In this document: one piece after another, positions 8,003 through 16,630 of the stretch
Numbering within the stretch: the stretch's first letter is position 1
Layout of the letters: the number at the start of each line of letters is the position of its first letter
Origin: Chlamydia pecorum E58
GTDB lineage: Bacteria > Chlamydiota > Chlamydiia > Chlamydiales > Chlamydiaceae
Assembly: GCF_000204135.1 (NCBI RefSeq)
Contig: NC_015408.1
Location: 744,001 to 808,000, forward strand
Direction: 5' to 3'
Length of the DNA stretch: 64,000 nucleotides
Position numbers and translations under genes: made by a program
The notes under the pieces: model-generated
What the model saw: only the letters and a program-made list of their open reading frames with translations
Databases searched by the model: none
Told to the model about the DNA's origin: nothing

Positions 8003-8737
8003 CTATTCTCTGGGTAGTAATAGCACGGCAGTAACGTTATTGTATTTTCTTCGTATTTGATGTGTTTGGGATGAGTTTTGCCTTACATAGCGCGAAGAGA
8101 AAAAAGTCGTATGTTCAGTATAGGTACAGATATCTGCAATTGTAATATTTTGCTCAGGGATTCCTAAGTCTCGAAGTTGCTTATGAGCCAGCGCTCTAAA
8201 GTCAATATGTTCTTTTGGTCCCATAAATGCTTGAAAGCTTCTCGGAAAAAGAAGATCATAATCAGGATAAATGCTGTAATTTGGCCCTAATGAAGGCCCA
8301 ATCGCAACAAGAAGATCCTTGGGGACTGAGTTAAAGGCCTTTTTGAGATTCTTCACTGTAACAGCATAAATATTTCCAACAAGGCCTCGCCAACCACTAT
8401 GCACGTTCGCAACGACATGATGCTTGCGATCATAAAAAATTGCTGCCTGGCAATCCGAATGGCGAATATGTAGAGAAAGTCCCAGTTCGTTTGTAAAAAG
8501 ACCATCTCCTGGTTGCTGACGAGGGAAGGTTTTTGTAGCTCGGTAGACTGTGGTTGTATGGCGCTGATGCAAATCACAATAGACTTCTGCCCCTAAGATA
8601 TCTGCGATCTGTGCATTTGTAGCGGGACATTCTTCTCCTGAGGCGTTAGTTTGTTTAGGGAAAATCCCATGCCTTAAGGGGAGATCTTCAAGCTCTGCAA
8701 AGGTATACAAAGGTCCCGGATGTAATATCAACGTCAT
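8003..8737 (-). CDS. pgeF: PgeF/YfiH-type multicopper-oxidase-like purine nucleoside phosphorylase / peptidoglycan editing factor
   Basis: The 244-residue protein belongs to the DUF152/LACC1 (YfiH) family. The family metal/catalytic triad is visible: His in HQRHTTTV (H60), Cys in HIRHSDCQA (C96) and His in ANVHSGWRGL (H113). Family members have been reported as purine nucleoside phosphorylases/adenosine deaminases and, in E. coli, as a peptidoglycan editing factor. Which activity operates here cannot be told from sequence. It lies 15 nt downstream of ispG on the same strand and is probably co-transcribed with it. Confidence 0.85.
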   Translation of the reverse strand: MTLILHPGPLYTFAELEDLPLRHGIFPKQTNASGEECPATNAQIADILGAEVYCDLHQRHTTTVYRATKTFPRQQPGDGLFTNELGLSLHIRHSDCQAAIFYDRKHHVVANVHSGWRGLVGNIYAVTVKNLKKAFNSVPKDLLVAIGPSLGPNYSIYPDYDLLFPRSFQAFMGPKEHIDFRALAHKQLRDLGIPEQNITIADICTYTEHTTFFSSRYVRQNSSQTHQIRRKYNNVTAVLLLPRE

Positions 8738-8752
8738 GGAGGTGCCGCTGTT

Positions 8753-10555
8753 CTATTTAGGATCTTCCCATACGTTATGCTCTTTTAGAAGTCGAACTAA
8801 TTCTTCTTCAGCATCACTCATAGGGATATGAGATTTCACACACTTATGTTTTACATAGAGATCGATCATGCCAGGCTTGGATCCTACAAAGCCAAAATCA
8901 GCATCCGCCATCTCCCCAGGGCCATTGACGATACAACCCATCACAGCAATTTTTAGCCCTGGGAGATGTTGAGTTCGTGCCCGAATGCGTTTAACGACTT
9001 CTGGAAGATCGAATAGTGTCCTTCCACAGCCAGGGCAGGAAATAAACTCGGTTTTTACAAGACGTACCCCAGAGCTTTGTAGTGTTCCAAAGGCAATATT
9101 CCTTGCAGCAGATAGGGAAATGTTAGGAAGATCTAAGAGAACAGCCTCTCCCAAACCATCGAGAAGAAGTGCTCCAAGCTCTGTAGCTAGGGATATCGTA
9201 GCAATCTCTTCATCTTCCAAATTTTGAGATAAGACCAACATTACAGGAGTGTTTTCACAACGACTATGTTCAAAGAAATCCCTACTTGTATGAATAAAAG
9301 GATCGGTGGCATGGAAAAAAACAAAGGGCGCTTGATCTATTTCAGGAGCTTCCCAAAGCGCTATGTTGCTAGAAGAAAGATGTAAAGCTTGTTCTTCATG
9401 AAATACAAGGAAGTGCTTGCGTAATGTCTTCAAAATAGGAAGCTCAAAGAGCTCTTCTGGAACAACAACCCCTTCTGGAGCAGTAAAATCTTTAGCCCCA
9501 GTTTGTGGATGCACCCCAAGCTCTTGAAGAAGCTCTTCAGAAGAGCTATTTATGAGATGTTTTTCATGAAGCTTTAAAAACACTCCATATATCGCTCCCC
9601 ATGGGGTCTTTTTTTGGATCTTTTTTGAGGCTGAGACAAAGCTTTCCGAGTCCTTCAGAGCAAAGAGATTTTGCTTATGTGGGAGATTCAGATAAACCTT
9701 AGTGTGATTGATAAGCTTCTGGCACACAGGGATTTCTGTTGTGGGGCAACCTGTTAAGGAACAGCGGATAGTATCTCCTAGCCCTTCTGTGAGTAAGGTC
9801 CCAATGCCTACTGCAGATTTTATGATCCCATCCATTCCCATGCCTGCTTCAGTTACCCCTAAATGGAGGGGATACCTCCAGCCTCGAAGATCAAGGTCTT
9901 TGGCTAGCTGGCGGTAGGCAGCTACCATGACTTTAGGATTGCTAGATTTCATAGAGAACACGACATCGTGATAGTCAAGCTCCTCGCAAATAGCAACGTA
10001 TTCTAACGCAGAGATAACCATGCCCTCTATAGTATCTCCATACCTTTGCATCACCCTTTCAGAAAGAGAACCGTGATTCACGCCAATACGCATTGCTTTT
10101 CCAAGTTTTTTACACTTTTCTACAAGGGGAGAAAACTTATCTCTGAGACGCACAAGGCTCTGAGCATAGCTAGTTTCTGTATATGTTTTGGTTCCAGAAA
10201 ACATGTTTCTTTTATCGACATAATTCCCTGGGTTAATACGGACCTTGTCTACGAAATCTACAACATGCATAGCAGCCTGAGGGAAGAAATGGATGTCCGC
10301 AACTAAAGGGATCCGTAACCCTCGGGAAAGAAGCTGATCTTTGATTTTTTCACAAGCCTGAGCTTCTTTTATCCCTTGAACAGTAACCCTAGCAATCTCA
10401 CAACCACATTCTGCTAAAGAATAAATTTGCTCTAGAGTCGCTGCAACATCTGCTGTTGGAGTTGTTGTCATTGACTGGATTTTTATGGAGTGCTTACTTC
10501 CAACATAGAGATGACCAATTTTGACTGAACATGTAGGACGTCGTACTGGGTGCAT
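8753..10555 (-). CDS. ispG: 4-hydroxy-3-methylbut-2-enyl diphosphate synthase, long form with insertion
   Basis: This is the penultimate enzyme of the MEP isoprenoid pathway (dxr, the first committed step, is at 31013). The N-terminal TIM-barrel half is recognisable ([31 protein letters not shown]). The C-terminal iron-sulphur half carries the [4Fe-4S] cysteines in [14 protein letters not shown] and GCIVNGPGE. At 600 residues it is the three-domain type found in chlamydiae and plants, with an additional domain (about residues 290-500) inserted between barrel and Fe-S domain; the E. coli enzyme has about 370. The ferredoxin encoded at 13066 is a possible electron donor, though this is inference. 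Confidence 0.95.
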   Translation of the reverse strand: MHPVRRPTCSVKIGHLYVGSKHSIKIQSMTTTPTADVAATLEQIYSLAECGCEIARVTVQGIKEAQACEKIKDQLLSRGLRIPLVADIHFFPQAAMHVVDFVDKVRINPGNYVDKRNMFSGTKTYTETSYAQSLVRLRDKFSPLVEKCKKLGKAMRIGVNHGSLSERVMQRYGDTIEGMVISALEYVAICEELDYHDVVFSMKSSNPKVMVAAYRQLAKDLDLRGWRYPLHLGVTEAGMGMDGIIKSAVGIGTLLTEGLGDTIRCSLTGCPTTEIPVCQKLINHTKVYLNLPHKQNLFALKDSESFVSASKKIQKKTPWGAIYGVFLKLHEKHLINSSSEELLQELGVHPQTGAKDFTAPEGVVVPEELFELPILKTLRKHFLVFHEEQALHLSSSNIALWEAPEIDQAPFVFFHATDPFIHTSRDFFEHSRCENTPVMLVLSQNLEDEEIATISLATELGALLLDGLGEAVLLDLPNISLSAARNIAFGTLQSSGVRLVKTEFISCPGCGRTLFDLPEVVKRIRARTQHLPGLKIAVMGCIVNGPGEMADADFGFVGSKPGMIDLYVKHKCVKSHIPMSDAEEELVRLLKEHNVWEDPK

Positions 10556-10756
10556 AAATGAGGCCTTAACTGTTTCTGAAAAATGAATAGATTTTAGAGC
10601 TAAAGAACCTTATGGGTAAAGTTAAAAAGTTTCTTAAAAGATAGTGATTATAACTTTATAAGGTGAAAGAAAGATAAGTCCTTAAGTGGTATCTCAACTG
10701 TTAATAAGATAATATAGTAGCATGCATGAGTTGGATTATAAGCGTGCCTTATGTTT
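10556..10756. other. Intergenic region upstream of ispG
   Basis: About 200 nt of AT-rich sequence between the Inc-like gene ending at 10757 and the ispG start. It must hold the ispG promoter on the minus strand. I see no convincing hairpin terminator and no reading frame I would support. Confidence 0.4.
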
Positions 10757-11215
10757 TTATGATTTTGTTTCCATTATAGATTGGTAGGAAGGAGGTTCAT
10801 CTGAAAAAACAGGCTCTGAACATTCTGCTGCTTTAAGAGAGCTTTGTATTTCTTGCTGATCTTCAGGAAACTGAGGTTTTGGTAAAAGAGTCATAACCAT
10901 CCATTTTTCTTGTGGGGAGCTCTCCTTATCTTCCATAAGACAATTTAGATAGGTAATGCCAAATAGAACCAAAGCAATTGCAAGCCCAATAGCAATTATA
11001 GCGCAGTGTTGTGGCAAAATTAAGATATATTGTCCTGAAAGCGTAAGATAGCTGGAAAGAGCTAAAAGAGCACAGATAATTCCAAGAAAGAACTTAACAA
11101 GGGTAACAACAGAGCCCTTAGATTGTTTAGGAGAACACGGTAAAAGAACTTCTTGAGGAGAGATAACTTGCACATAAGAAGCACTTAGTATCTGGGAAGA
11201 AGAGGGAGATACCAT
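10757..11215 (-). CDS. Inc-like two-TM protein with C-terminal PPxY motif
   Basis: The 152-residue protein has no recognised family. Two closely spaced hydrophobic segments (about residues 36-58 and 66-91) form the bilobed hydrophobic domain typical of chlamydial inclusion membrane (Inc) proteins. Both termini are polar and would face the host cytosol in that topology. The C-terminal tail contains PPSY at residues 141-144, preceded by acidic residues, which is the class I WW-domain ligand PPxY. The N-terminus is Ser-rich, as is common for type III-secreted proteins. It is the last of three same-strand membrane-protein genes (12793 to 10757). There is no strong Shine-Dalgarno sequence. Inc identity is inferred from hydropathy only. 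Confidence 0.7.
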   Translation of the reverse strand: MVSPSSSQILSASYVQVISPQEVLLPCSPKQSKGSVVTLVKFFLGIICALLALSSYLTLSGQYILILPQHCAIIAIGLAIALVLFGITYLNCLMEDKESSPQEKWMVMTLLPKPQFPEDQQEIQSSLKAAECSEPVFSDEPPSYQSIMETKS

Positions 11216-11321
11216 AATAAATTATTTTTTCTGAATAATTTAAAAAAGGTGCGATTTTAAGAGAAGTTGTGTTTTAGAACAAACAGAAAAAACATTAGAG
11301 ATTCTCTTCCCCGTTCTTTCT

Positions 11322-12455
11322 TTAATCAAGCTGAGGTCCGTTAATTCCAGTAAGAACAATTATTAAATTATTATTTTTTACTTCGGAAAATTTTTGAGCA
11401 GCGCTAACTAGAGACGAACATACAGCTTGTAACCACAACTCTCGGTTTATTCCTTGATTTTCATTTGATAACGGTGCGTAAATTCCAGAAGAAAGTAAAG
11501 GAATCTGAACTAGATCTGCTTTTTGCCGTTTAGCCTCGCAGAAACATTGTAAATACGCTTGATAACATTTTTCGTATGCCTCCTCCCAGTTGCTATTGCA
11601 CAGTCTTGCCTGTGGCCCTAAAAGCTGCGCAAAAAAGTGTGTGGGGCCCTCAGTGAAGATGTGAGCTTGATCACGACCTTCCCATTGGCTGGAGCGACAT
11701 TCACTCACGCTAAGGTTTGCTGTTGGATTGACCGTATTTATAGAATGCTTTGATTGTTCCCAACACCGATCGCTAACAGCTTTTGTGAAGGCTGCGTTTG
11801 TGCCTCCCCCTCCTTGTGTCATACTAGGATTTGCGGCATTTACAAACATTATAGAAGAGTTGGGTACGATGACACGTGGTCTTGTAATATCCCCTTCTGT
11901 GTCTATTAAAATGATATCAGATTTGCCGCCAAAGCTTCTCGAAAGCTTCCAGATATTACAACGCTGATTTGAAGTTGCAAGAGTAGCATTTGGAATAACT
12001 TCTTTCAGATCTCGTTTCCTATCCCAGTTTTGTCCAAGAAGGACATTATGTTTGGGAAACGTTGTCTGTGGCAAGGGGGTAGGAGAAACTGTTGGTAGAG
12101 GTGTAGGAGATGGACTTCTAGATTCAGGAATGGATTTGGGTTCAGGACTACTAGTTCTAGAAGGTTCTGATTTTGTAACGGCACGCTTTTTATGGCAAAG
12201 GAGAGCCCCCAAGCATAAAAGAGCGATTCCAGCAGAAGCTCCTGTTAAAATACAGAGTAATGGCTGACACAGAATACATGCAACTATTCCAGAGACAATA
12301 GCTATGGAAAGAGCAAGAATTGCAATGATGGTTAATGCAACCTTCTGAATGGTGCTTTGATCTTTACTGGGGACATCGTTCTCATTCGGTTTCTTTATAA
12401 AGTTTGATAAACGTTCCCCTCCTGAAAGGAAATTATTTAAAGGTAAACTCGCCAT
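11322..12455 (-). CDS. Inc-like membrane protein with C-terminal macro domain
   Basis: The 377-residue protein has three parts. Residues 38-62 and 65-87 are two adjacent membrane segments of Inc type. Residues 97-134 are a Pro/Ser/Thr-rich linker (SPSPTPLPTVSPTPLP). Residues 135-377 look like a macro domain: it shows EGDIT (187-191), the VNAAN strand (205-209), the glycine loop QGGGGTNAAF (214-223) and a phosphate loop IPLLSSGIYAPL (318-329), in canonical order. Macro domains bind or hydrolyse ADP-ribose on proteins. In the glycine loop the residue after GGGG is Thr-Asn rather than the Val-Asp usual in catalytic MacroD enzymes. If it is inserted like an Inc, the domain faces the host cytosol. 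Neighbours are two other small membrane-protein genes. I do not know a published function. Confidence 0.75.
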   Translation of the reverse strand: MASLPLNNFLSGGERLSNFIKKPNENDVPSKDQSTIQKVALTIIAILALSIAIVSGIVACILCQPLLCILTGASAGIALLCLGALLCHKKRAVTKSEPSRTSSPEPKSIPESRSPSPTPLPTVSPTPLPQTTFPKHNVLLGQNWDRKRDLKEVIPNATLATSNQRCNIWKLSRSFGGKSDIILIDTEGDITRPRVIVPNSSIMFVNAANPSMTQGGGGTNAAFTKAVSDRCWEQSKHSINTVNPTANLSVSECRSSQWEGRDQAHIFTEGPTHFFAQLLGPQARLCNSNWEEAYEKCYQAYLQCFCEAKRQKADLVQIPLLSSGIYAPLSNENQGINRELWLQAVCSSLVSAAQKFSEVKNNNLIIVLTGINGPQLD

Positions 12456-12499
12456 AATTCTTATATTTTTAGTGTATTGATAACTCTTATTTTAAACTT

Positions 12500-12793
12500 T
12501 TACCCTTTTGGGATGTCGTTGCACGCGAGAGACTTGTTTTTAATCAGCTTATAAATGCCAAATACTGCAGTAAATATAGTAGCAATAGTCAGCCCTGTAA
12601 GGAAGTAAATTACAGGAATATTAAAGAAAAGCCCTAGAGCTAAACTGACAGCAGTAACAAGAAGTCCATTAAGAATAATCAGGAAAAAAACCACCATATC
12701 TATGCGCTTGATAGGGGACATAAAAGAGTCTTCATGTTGTATTTTAAGAAAGATAGGCAAAGGAGTTAATAGAGATGCTGGAATAGTTTGCAT
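12500..12793 (-). CDS. Small two-TM protein, possible Inc
   Basis: The 97-residue protein has two hydrophobic segments (about residues 32-56 and 58-82) separated by a very short turn. A polar N-terminus contains MSPIKRID and the C-terminus is short and basic to polar. This fits a minimal Inc-type protein, but other small membrane proteins cannot be excluded. The start could be the codon at 12793 or the internal ATG at 12721. It lies 44 nt upstream of the macro-domain gene on the same strand and may head a three-gene operon. Confidence 0.55.
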   Translation of the reverse strand: MQTIPASLLTPLPIFLKIQHEDSFMSPIKRIDMVVFFLIILNGLLVTAVSLALGLFFNIPVIYFLTGLTIATIFTAVFGIYKLIKNKSLACNDIPKG

Positions 12794-13065
12794 AAGGCTT
12801 TTGAGTTTTAAAATTAATTGTACAACTACTAACCAGTAGAATTATAACAGTTTATTATTTTTGTGGCTGCGTTCTTTAATTGTATTATAAATTAAGATTT
12901 TATTAATTTTTGATAATGTAAAGAAGCTTGGTAAAACTTGCTTTAGGATGGGGCAAAGCTTTTCTATATTTAAAGATATAAATAAGAGGGAGGGCAAGAA
13001 GTTATAAGGAAAAAATAACCAGACTATTCTTTATAAGTGTGATTTTGTTAAAATTCTTAACAAAG
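12794..13065. other. AT-rich intergenic region
   Basis: About 270 nt between the small membrane-protein gene and the ferredoxin gene, both on the minus strand. It probably contains the promoter of the three-gene Inc-like cluster. There are no convincing hairpins or reading frames. Confidence 0.4.
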
Positions 13066-13341
13066 CTAAAAGGTGAGCTTTACGCAGCCCCCTTTAATAT
13101 GGCACTGACAAGCTAACCTTTCGTTTTCATCCTCGGAATCTCCTAAGAAGTCTCTTTCAGCTTCTGTAAATTCTGAAAGATTTTCTTTTCCCTCTAGAAC
13201 TTCTACTACACAAGTGCCACAAACACCTTCAGTGCAAGCAAAAGGAATCCCTGCAGATTCACAAGACTCTGCAATTTGCTCTCCATTTTCTAGATCAAAC
13301 TCATGTTGTTCGTCTTCTGAGGTAATAATAAGCTTTGCCAT
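13066..13341 (-). CDS. [2Fe-2S] ferredoxin
   Basis: A 91-residue plant/vertebrate-type ferredoxin. The cluster ligands are C36, C41 and C44 in ACTEGVCGTCVVEV, with a fourth Cys near residue 78 in ERLACQCHI. It is a soluble one-electron carrier. Plausible clients in the same region are the Fe-S enzymes IspG and HemW, but nothing in the sequence ties it to either. It matches the position of CT059. The tRNA-Pro gene lies just upstream on the same strand. Confidence 0.92.
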   Translation of the reverse strand: MAKLIITSEDEQHEFDLENGEQIAESCESAGIPFACTEGVCGTCVVEVLEGKENLSEFTEAERDFLGDSEDENERLACQCHIKGGCVKLTF

Positions 13342-13378
13342 AGTAATGACGTATCCCTATGAAAATTCCTAGAAAGGC

Positions 13379-13453
13379 TCGGAGTAGAGGGATTCGAACC
13401 CCCGACCTATTGCTCCCAAAGCAACCGCGCTAACCAGGCTGCGCTATACTCCG
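13379..13453 (-). tRNA. tRNA-Pro (anticodon TGG)
   Basis: Read on the minus strand, the 7-bp acceptor stem CGGAGTA/TACTCCG is perfect with discriminator A. The first pair C1-G72 is characteristic of tRNA-Pro. The anticodon loop TTTGGGA sits on a 5-bp stem and gives anticodon TGG. The T arm has GGTTCGAATCC. CCA is not encoded. Confidence 0.95.
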
Positions 13454-13475
13454 ATAAGAGGCTTAAAGGAAAACA

Positions 13476-13504
13476 ACGTTAGCACAGAATATATTAGGTG
13501 ACAA
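13476..13504 (-). promoter_or_regulatory. Candidate sigma-66 promoter of tRNA-Pro
   Basis: On the minus strand, TTGTCA (13504-13499) and TAACGT (13481-13476) are separated by 17 nt and lie about 20-50 nt upstream of the tRNA 5' end. The -35 is good and the -10 is weak. Confidence 0.45.
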
Positions 13505-13557
13505 GATCAAAGATTGATCTCTAGGAATGTTTAGGGGTTTTTCTTGAAGATATTCGG

Positions 13558-15354
13558 ATGTGGCAGTATGTAAAAAGAAGAATACTCTCAGGGAGGGCCC
13601 TTGTGCCTGAGAAAAAAACTTACTCGTGGCAAATTATTTTAATTCCTCTAGGGATATTGCTTTCTGTCTTGCTCCCCTTGCCTCGTGCGGTCCTTGATTT
13701 TTGTGTATGTATTAACTTCGCGTTCTCCCTGCTTACCGTATGTTGGGTTTTTTCTCTACGATCTTCTAGCTCTGCCCAGTGCTTCCCTTCGATGCTTTTA
13801 TATCTATGCTTGTTGCGTTTAGGATTAAATTTAGCTTCAACACGATGGATTGTTGCTTCAGGTACTGCTTCACCCTTGATCTTTGCTTTGGGAAGTTTTT
13901 TTTCTTTAGGGAATATTCTTTCTTCTATACTGGCGTGTTTCATGCTATTTTTTGTGAATTTTTTGGTAATTGCTAGAGGGGCTGAAAGAGTCGCAGAAGT
14001 GCGCTCTCGCTTTGTCCTAGATGCTCTTCCCGGAAGGCAGATGTCTTTAGATGCTGATCTTTTGTCGGGAAGGATTTTTCATAGCGAAGTTGAACTAAGA
14101 AAGCAAAGGCTCATAGAAGAAAGCGATTTTTTTTCGTCTATGGAGGGAGTATTTCGCTTTGTCAAAGGAGATGCTATTATCAGCTGCGTGCTTTTTCTAT
14201 TGAATACATTTGCCGCAGTCTATCTCTCCTATGCGTTAAGTTGTGACGTGCAGACCCTTTGGCTAACTGTTTTAGGGGATGCTTTGGTTAGTCAAGTTCC
14301 GGCGTTGTTTACTTCTTGTGCTGCAGCAACTTTAATTGGGAAGATAGGTAACAAAGACACTTTGCTAGCTCAGTTCTTAGAGTATTACCATCAAGCTCGT
14401 CCACACTTTCGTTTAGTAGCCTTAGGCATATTCTCCCTACTTGCTATAGAAAGTGTCCCTAAACTTCCGATTCTTTTATTAGGGGGAGCTCTGTGGATAG
14501 GCTATAAAGAGCATGAGATTTCTTCCGAAGAATCCTTCCTCAAAGAGGGAATGGATTATGTTGAAGTATATTTCCCTGAGTCTCTTTCTATAGGTGAGTT
14601 AAGGGATAACTATATTCAGGCTAGAAAAGTTTTGATGCAGGAGCTGGGGGTTCCTTTCCCTTTAGAGTTTCGTGGATGTTCTCATAAAACAGCCTTTCTA
14701 AAGCTGTTTGGACAAAGTTTTGAGCTTACAGAAGCTTCTTTTGAAGAAATGCTCTTAATATTGAGGAGGGCGGCATACTTAGGAGTTCATGGTGATTTGG
14801 TCCGGCACTATATTGAAGATACCCAGAGACTTTTTGGCTTTGCTATAGAGGAAGTAATTCCTAGAAAACTCTCATATGTCTCTCTTGTTGCTTTAATTCG
14901 TTTACTCGTGAAAGAAAGGATTTCTTTAAAGTTATTTCCTCAAATTTTAGAAGCTATCGCGATCCAGCATAGCGATGGGGAACATCTAGATGCTCTAGCT
15001 GAAAAAATTAGAAAGTATTTAGGAAAGCAAATCGGAAGAAGTCTTTGGAGAGAAGAAGAAACTCTAAAGGTAATCACGATAGATGTGCATGTAGAGAAGA
15101 TGATAAGCAACTTATACTCAAAGTCTAAGCCAATCATGCAAGATAAAGTTATAGATCAAGTAAGAACTATTTTAAAGCAGTCTTCCCATAATGAATTTCG
15201 TGCTATAGTTACAGGATGTGAAACACGATTTGAAGTAAAAAAAATCCTGGATCCACACTTCCCCGATCTTTTGGTTTTGTCGCAAAGTGAACTTCCCGAA
15301 GAGCTCCCAATTATATGCTTAGGCACAGTTTCTGATGAGGTTTTGCTCCCCTGA
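13558..15354 (+). CDS. flhA: Flagellar-type export gate protein FlhA homologue
   Basis: The 598-residue protein is a FlhA/SctV-family export gate component and a paralogue of CdsV at 49995. The N-terminal half has several membrane segments, then the FHIPEP-type cytosolic loop (GAERVAEVRSRFVLDALPGRQMSLDADL, about residues 142-169) and the family motif LVSQVPAL. The C-terminal half (about 330-598) is the cytosolic domain. It is about 100 residues shorter than typical FlhA, partly through a shorter linker between the halves. Chlamydiae have no flagellum; this gene belongs to a small flagellar-like set whose role is unresolved. The downstream neighbour is fliA, an arrangement also seen in flagellar operons. 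Confidence 0.9.
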   Translation: MWQYVKRRILSGRALVPEKKTYSWQIILIPLGILLSVLLPLPRAVLDFCVCINFAFSLLTVCWVFSLRSSSSAQCFPSMLLYLCLLRLGLNLASTRWIVASGTASPLIFALGSFFSLGNILSSILACFMLFFVNFLVIARGAERVAEVRSRFVLDALPGRQMSLDADLLSGRIFHSEVELRKQRLIEESDFFSSMEGVFRFVKGDAIISCVLFLLNTFAAVYLSYALSCDVQTLWLTVLGDALVSQVPALFTSCAAATLIGKIGNKDTLLAQFLEYYHQARPHFRLVALGIFSLLAIESVPKLPILLLGGALWIGYKEHEISSEESFLKEGMDYVEVYFPESLSIGELRDNYIQARKVLMQELGVPFPLEFRGCSHKTAFLKLFGQSFELTEASFEEMLLILRRAAYLGVHGDLVRHYIEDTQRLFGFAIEEVIPRKLSYVSLVALIRLLVKERISLKLFPQILEAIAIQHSDGEHLDALAEKIRKYLGKQIGRSLWREEETLKVITIDVHVEKMISNLYSKSKPIMQDKVIDQVRTILKQSSHNEFRAIVTGCETRFEVKKILDPHFPDLLVLSQSELPEELPIICLGTVSDEVLLP

Positions 15355-15458
15355 TCTATGTTTAAAACTAAATTCACAAACTTATGTTTTATTTGGATGA
15401 TTGTTTAAAATAAAAATATTTATTAACATGTTGTAAATAACTGTATAAGATTTTTTTT

Positions 15459-16229
15459 GTGAAAATAGAACAGTCATCTTACCTTTCCGAACTGTGGAAT
15501 CTCTATTGGGAGACGCAAGATATACAGTACCGGGATTCCTTAATTGAGTCCTATCTTCATCTTGTGAAGAGTGCTGTCCATCGTTTGATTGTAGGAATGC
15601 CTCCGCATATTAAGACGCAGGATCTGTATGCTTCTGGGGTCGAGGGTCTAGTGCGCGCTGTAGAGAGATATAATCCGGAAAGGAGTCGTTTTGAAGGTTT
15701 CGCGATCTTTTTAATTAAAGCTGCCATTATTGATGATTTAAGGAAACAGGATTGGGTCCCGCGTAGCGTATATCAAAAGGCGAACAAGTTAACAGAAGCA
15801 ATGGATACTCTAAGACAATCTTTAGGGAAGGAGCCTACGGATTTGGAGCTGTGTGAGTATTTAAATATCTCTCTTCATGAGCTTTCACAATGGTTTGCTT
15901 CTTCTCGCCCTGCTTTGATTATTTCTTTAAATACGGATTGGCCTTCGCATAGCTGTGAAGGAGAGGGCATAGCTCTCGAAGAACGTATTCCTGATGAGAG
16001 GGCAGAAACAGGTTATGATGTTGTTGATAAAAAAGAGTTTTGTTCATTTCTAGCTCTTGCTATACAAGGGCTAGAAGAAAAAGAGCGTCAGGTAATGGCA
16101 CTCTATTATTATGAAGGGCTTGTCCTTAAGGAAATTGGAAAAATCCTTGGAGTGAGCGAATCTCGGGTTTCTCAAATCCATTCTAAAGCTCTAATAAAGC
16201 TTCGTGTTGCATTATCTGCTTTTCTTTAA
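15459..16229 (+). CDS. fliA: RNA polymerase sigma-28 factor
   Basis: This 256-residue alternative sigma factor directs late gene expression. Region 2 is clear (DLYASGVEGLVRAVERYNP, then IKAAIIDDLRKQDWVPRSV). Region 3 follows, and region 4 has a helix-turn-helix (LKEIGKILGVSESRVSQIHS, about residues 223-242). It has a GTG start at 15459 and no strong Shine-Dalgarno. In C. trachomatis the factor transcribes hctB and a few other genes, and the hctB copy in this window has a matching promoter at 47-73. Its 3' end overlaps the converging small membrane-protein gene by 18 nt. Confidence 0.95.
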   Translation: MKIEQSSYLSELWNLYWETQDIQYRDSLIESYLHLVKSAVHRLIVGMPPHIKTQDLYASGVEGLVRAVERYNPERSRFEGFAIFLIKAAIIDDLRKQDWVPRSVYQKANKLTEAMDTLRQSLGKEPTDLELCEYLNISLHELSQWFASSRPALIISLNTDWPSHSCEGEGIALEERIPDERAETGYDVVDKKEFCSFLALAIQGLEEKERQVMALYYYEGLVLKEIGKILGVSESRVSQIHSKALIKLRVALSAFL

Positions 16230-16511
16230 GAGAATTTCTGCACTCGATGTTGTAGCTGTAAGGCGCCTATGAATTAGGAGTGCTATAGCAAAGAGAATTC
16301 CCCCTAAAACACAGAGTAGACCATAGAAAATTTCTTTGGTAACCATAGCTAAGATGCTTCCCGTAAGAAATGTCACACTAGCAAGAAGAAACGTGAGAAT
16401 ACGGCAACGTTTTTGTATTACAGGGTTATGCTGAAAGCTAAGGGAGACACTCGTAGAGCAAATAGAAGAATTTAACATAAGAAATCCAAAGAAAATCAAA
16501 GTAGAGCCCAT
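16212..16511 (-). CDS. Small hydrophobic membrane protein, unknown
   Basis: The 99-residue protein has three hydrophobic stretches (about residues 3-20, 37-57 and 62-84) and a basic C-terminus. I recognise no family. Two of the segments are close together, which is compatible with a small Inc-type protein. It overlaps the end of fliA by 18 nt tail to tail and has no clear ribosome-binding site, so it may not be expressed. Its length and coherent hydropathy argue for a real gene. Confidence 0.5.
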   Translation of the reverse strand: MGSTLIFFGFLMLNSSICSTSVSLSFQHNPVIQKRCRILTFLLASVTFLTGSILAMVTKEIFYGLLCVLGGILFAIALLIHRRLTATTSSAEILLKKSR

Positions 16512-16630
16512 GTTATATGAGGAAGATATTATTACAATATAGAATCTTTATAGGGATGAAGGAAGGTCAATCTTGCATATAAGCAGTTCTCCCATTAAGA
16601 TGAATGCATTCATTTTTTTCGTAGAAGTTT

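Noticed and set aside
13620-13943. Minus-strand frame inside flhA
   Set aside because: It is antisense to a clear coding region, without family similarity.
13558-15354. flhA as a decayed pseudogene
   Set aside because: The frame is intact and the FHIPEP-type loop and VSQVPAL motif are preserved, so it looks functional although short.
15410-15450. Imperfect inverted repeat upstream of fliA as an operator
   Set aside because: The arms differ by a 3-nt insertion and the region is very AT-rich, so the match could be chance.
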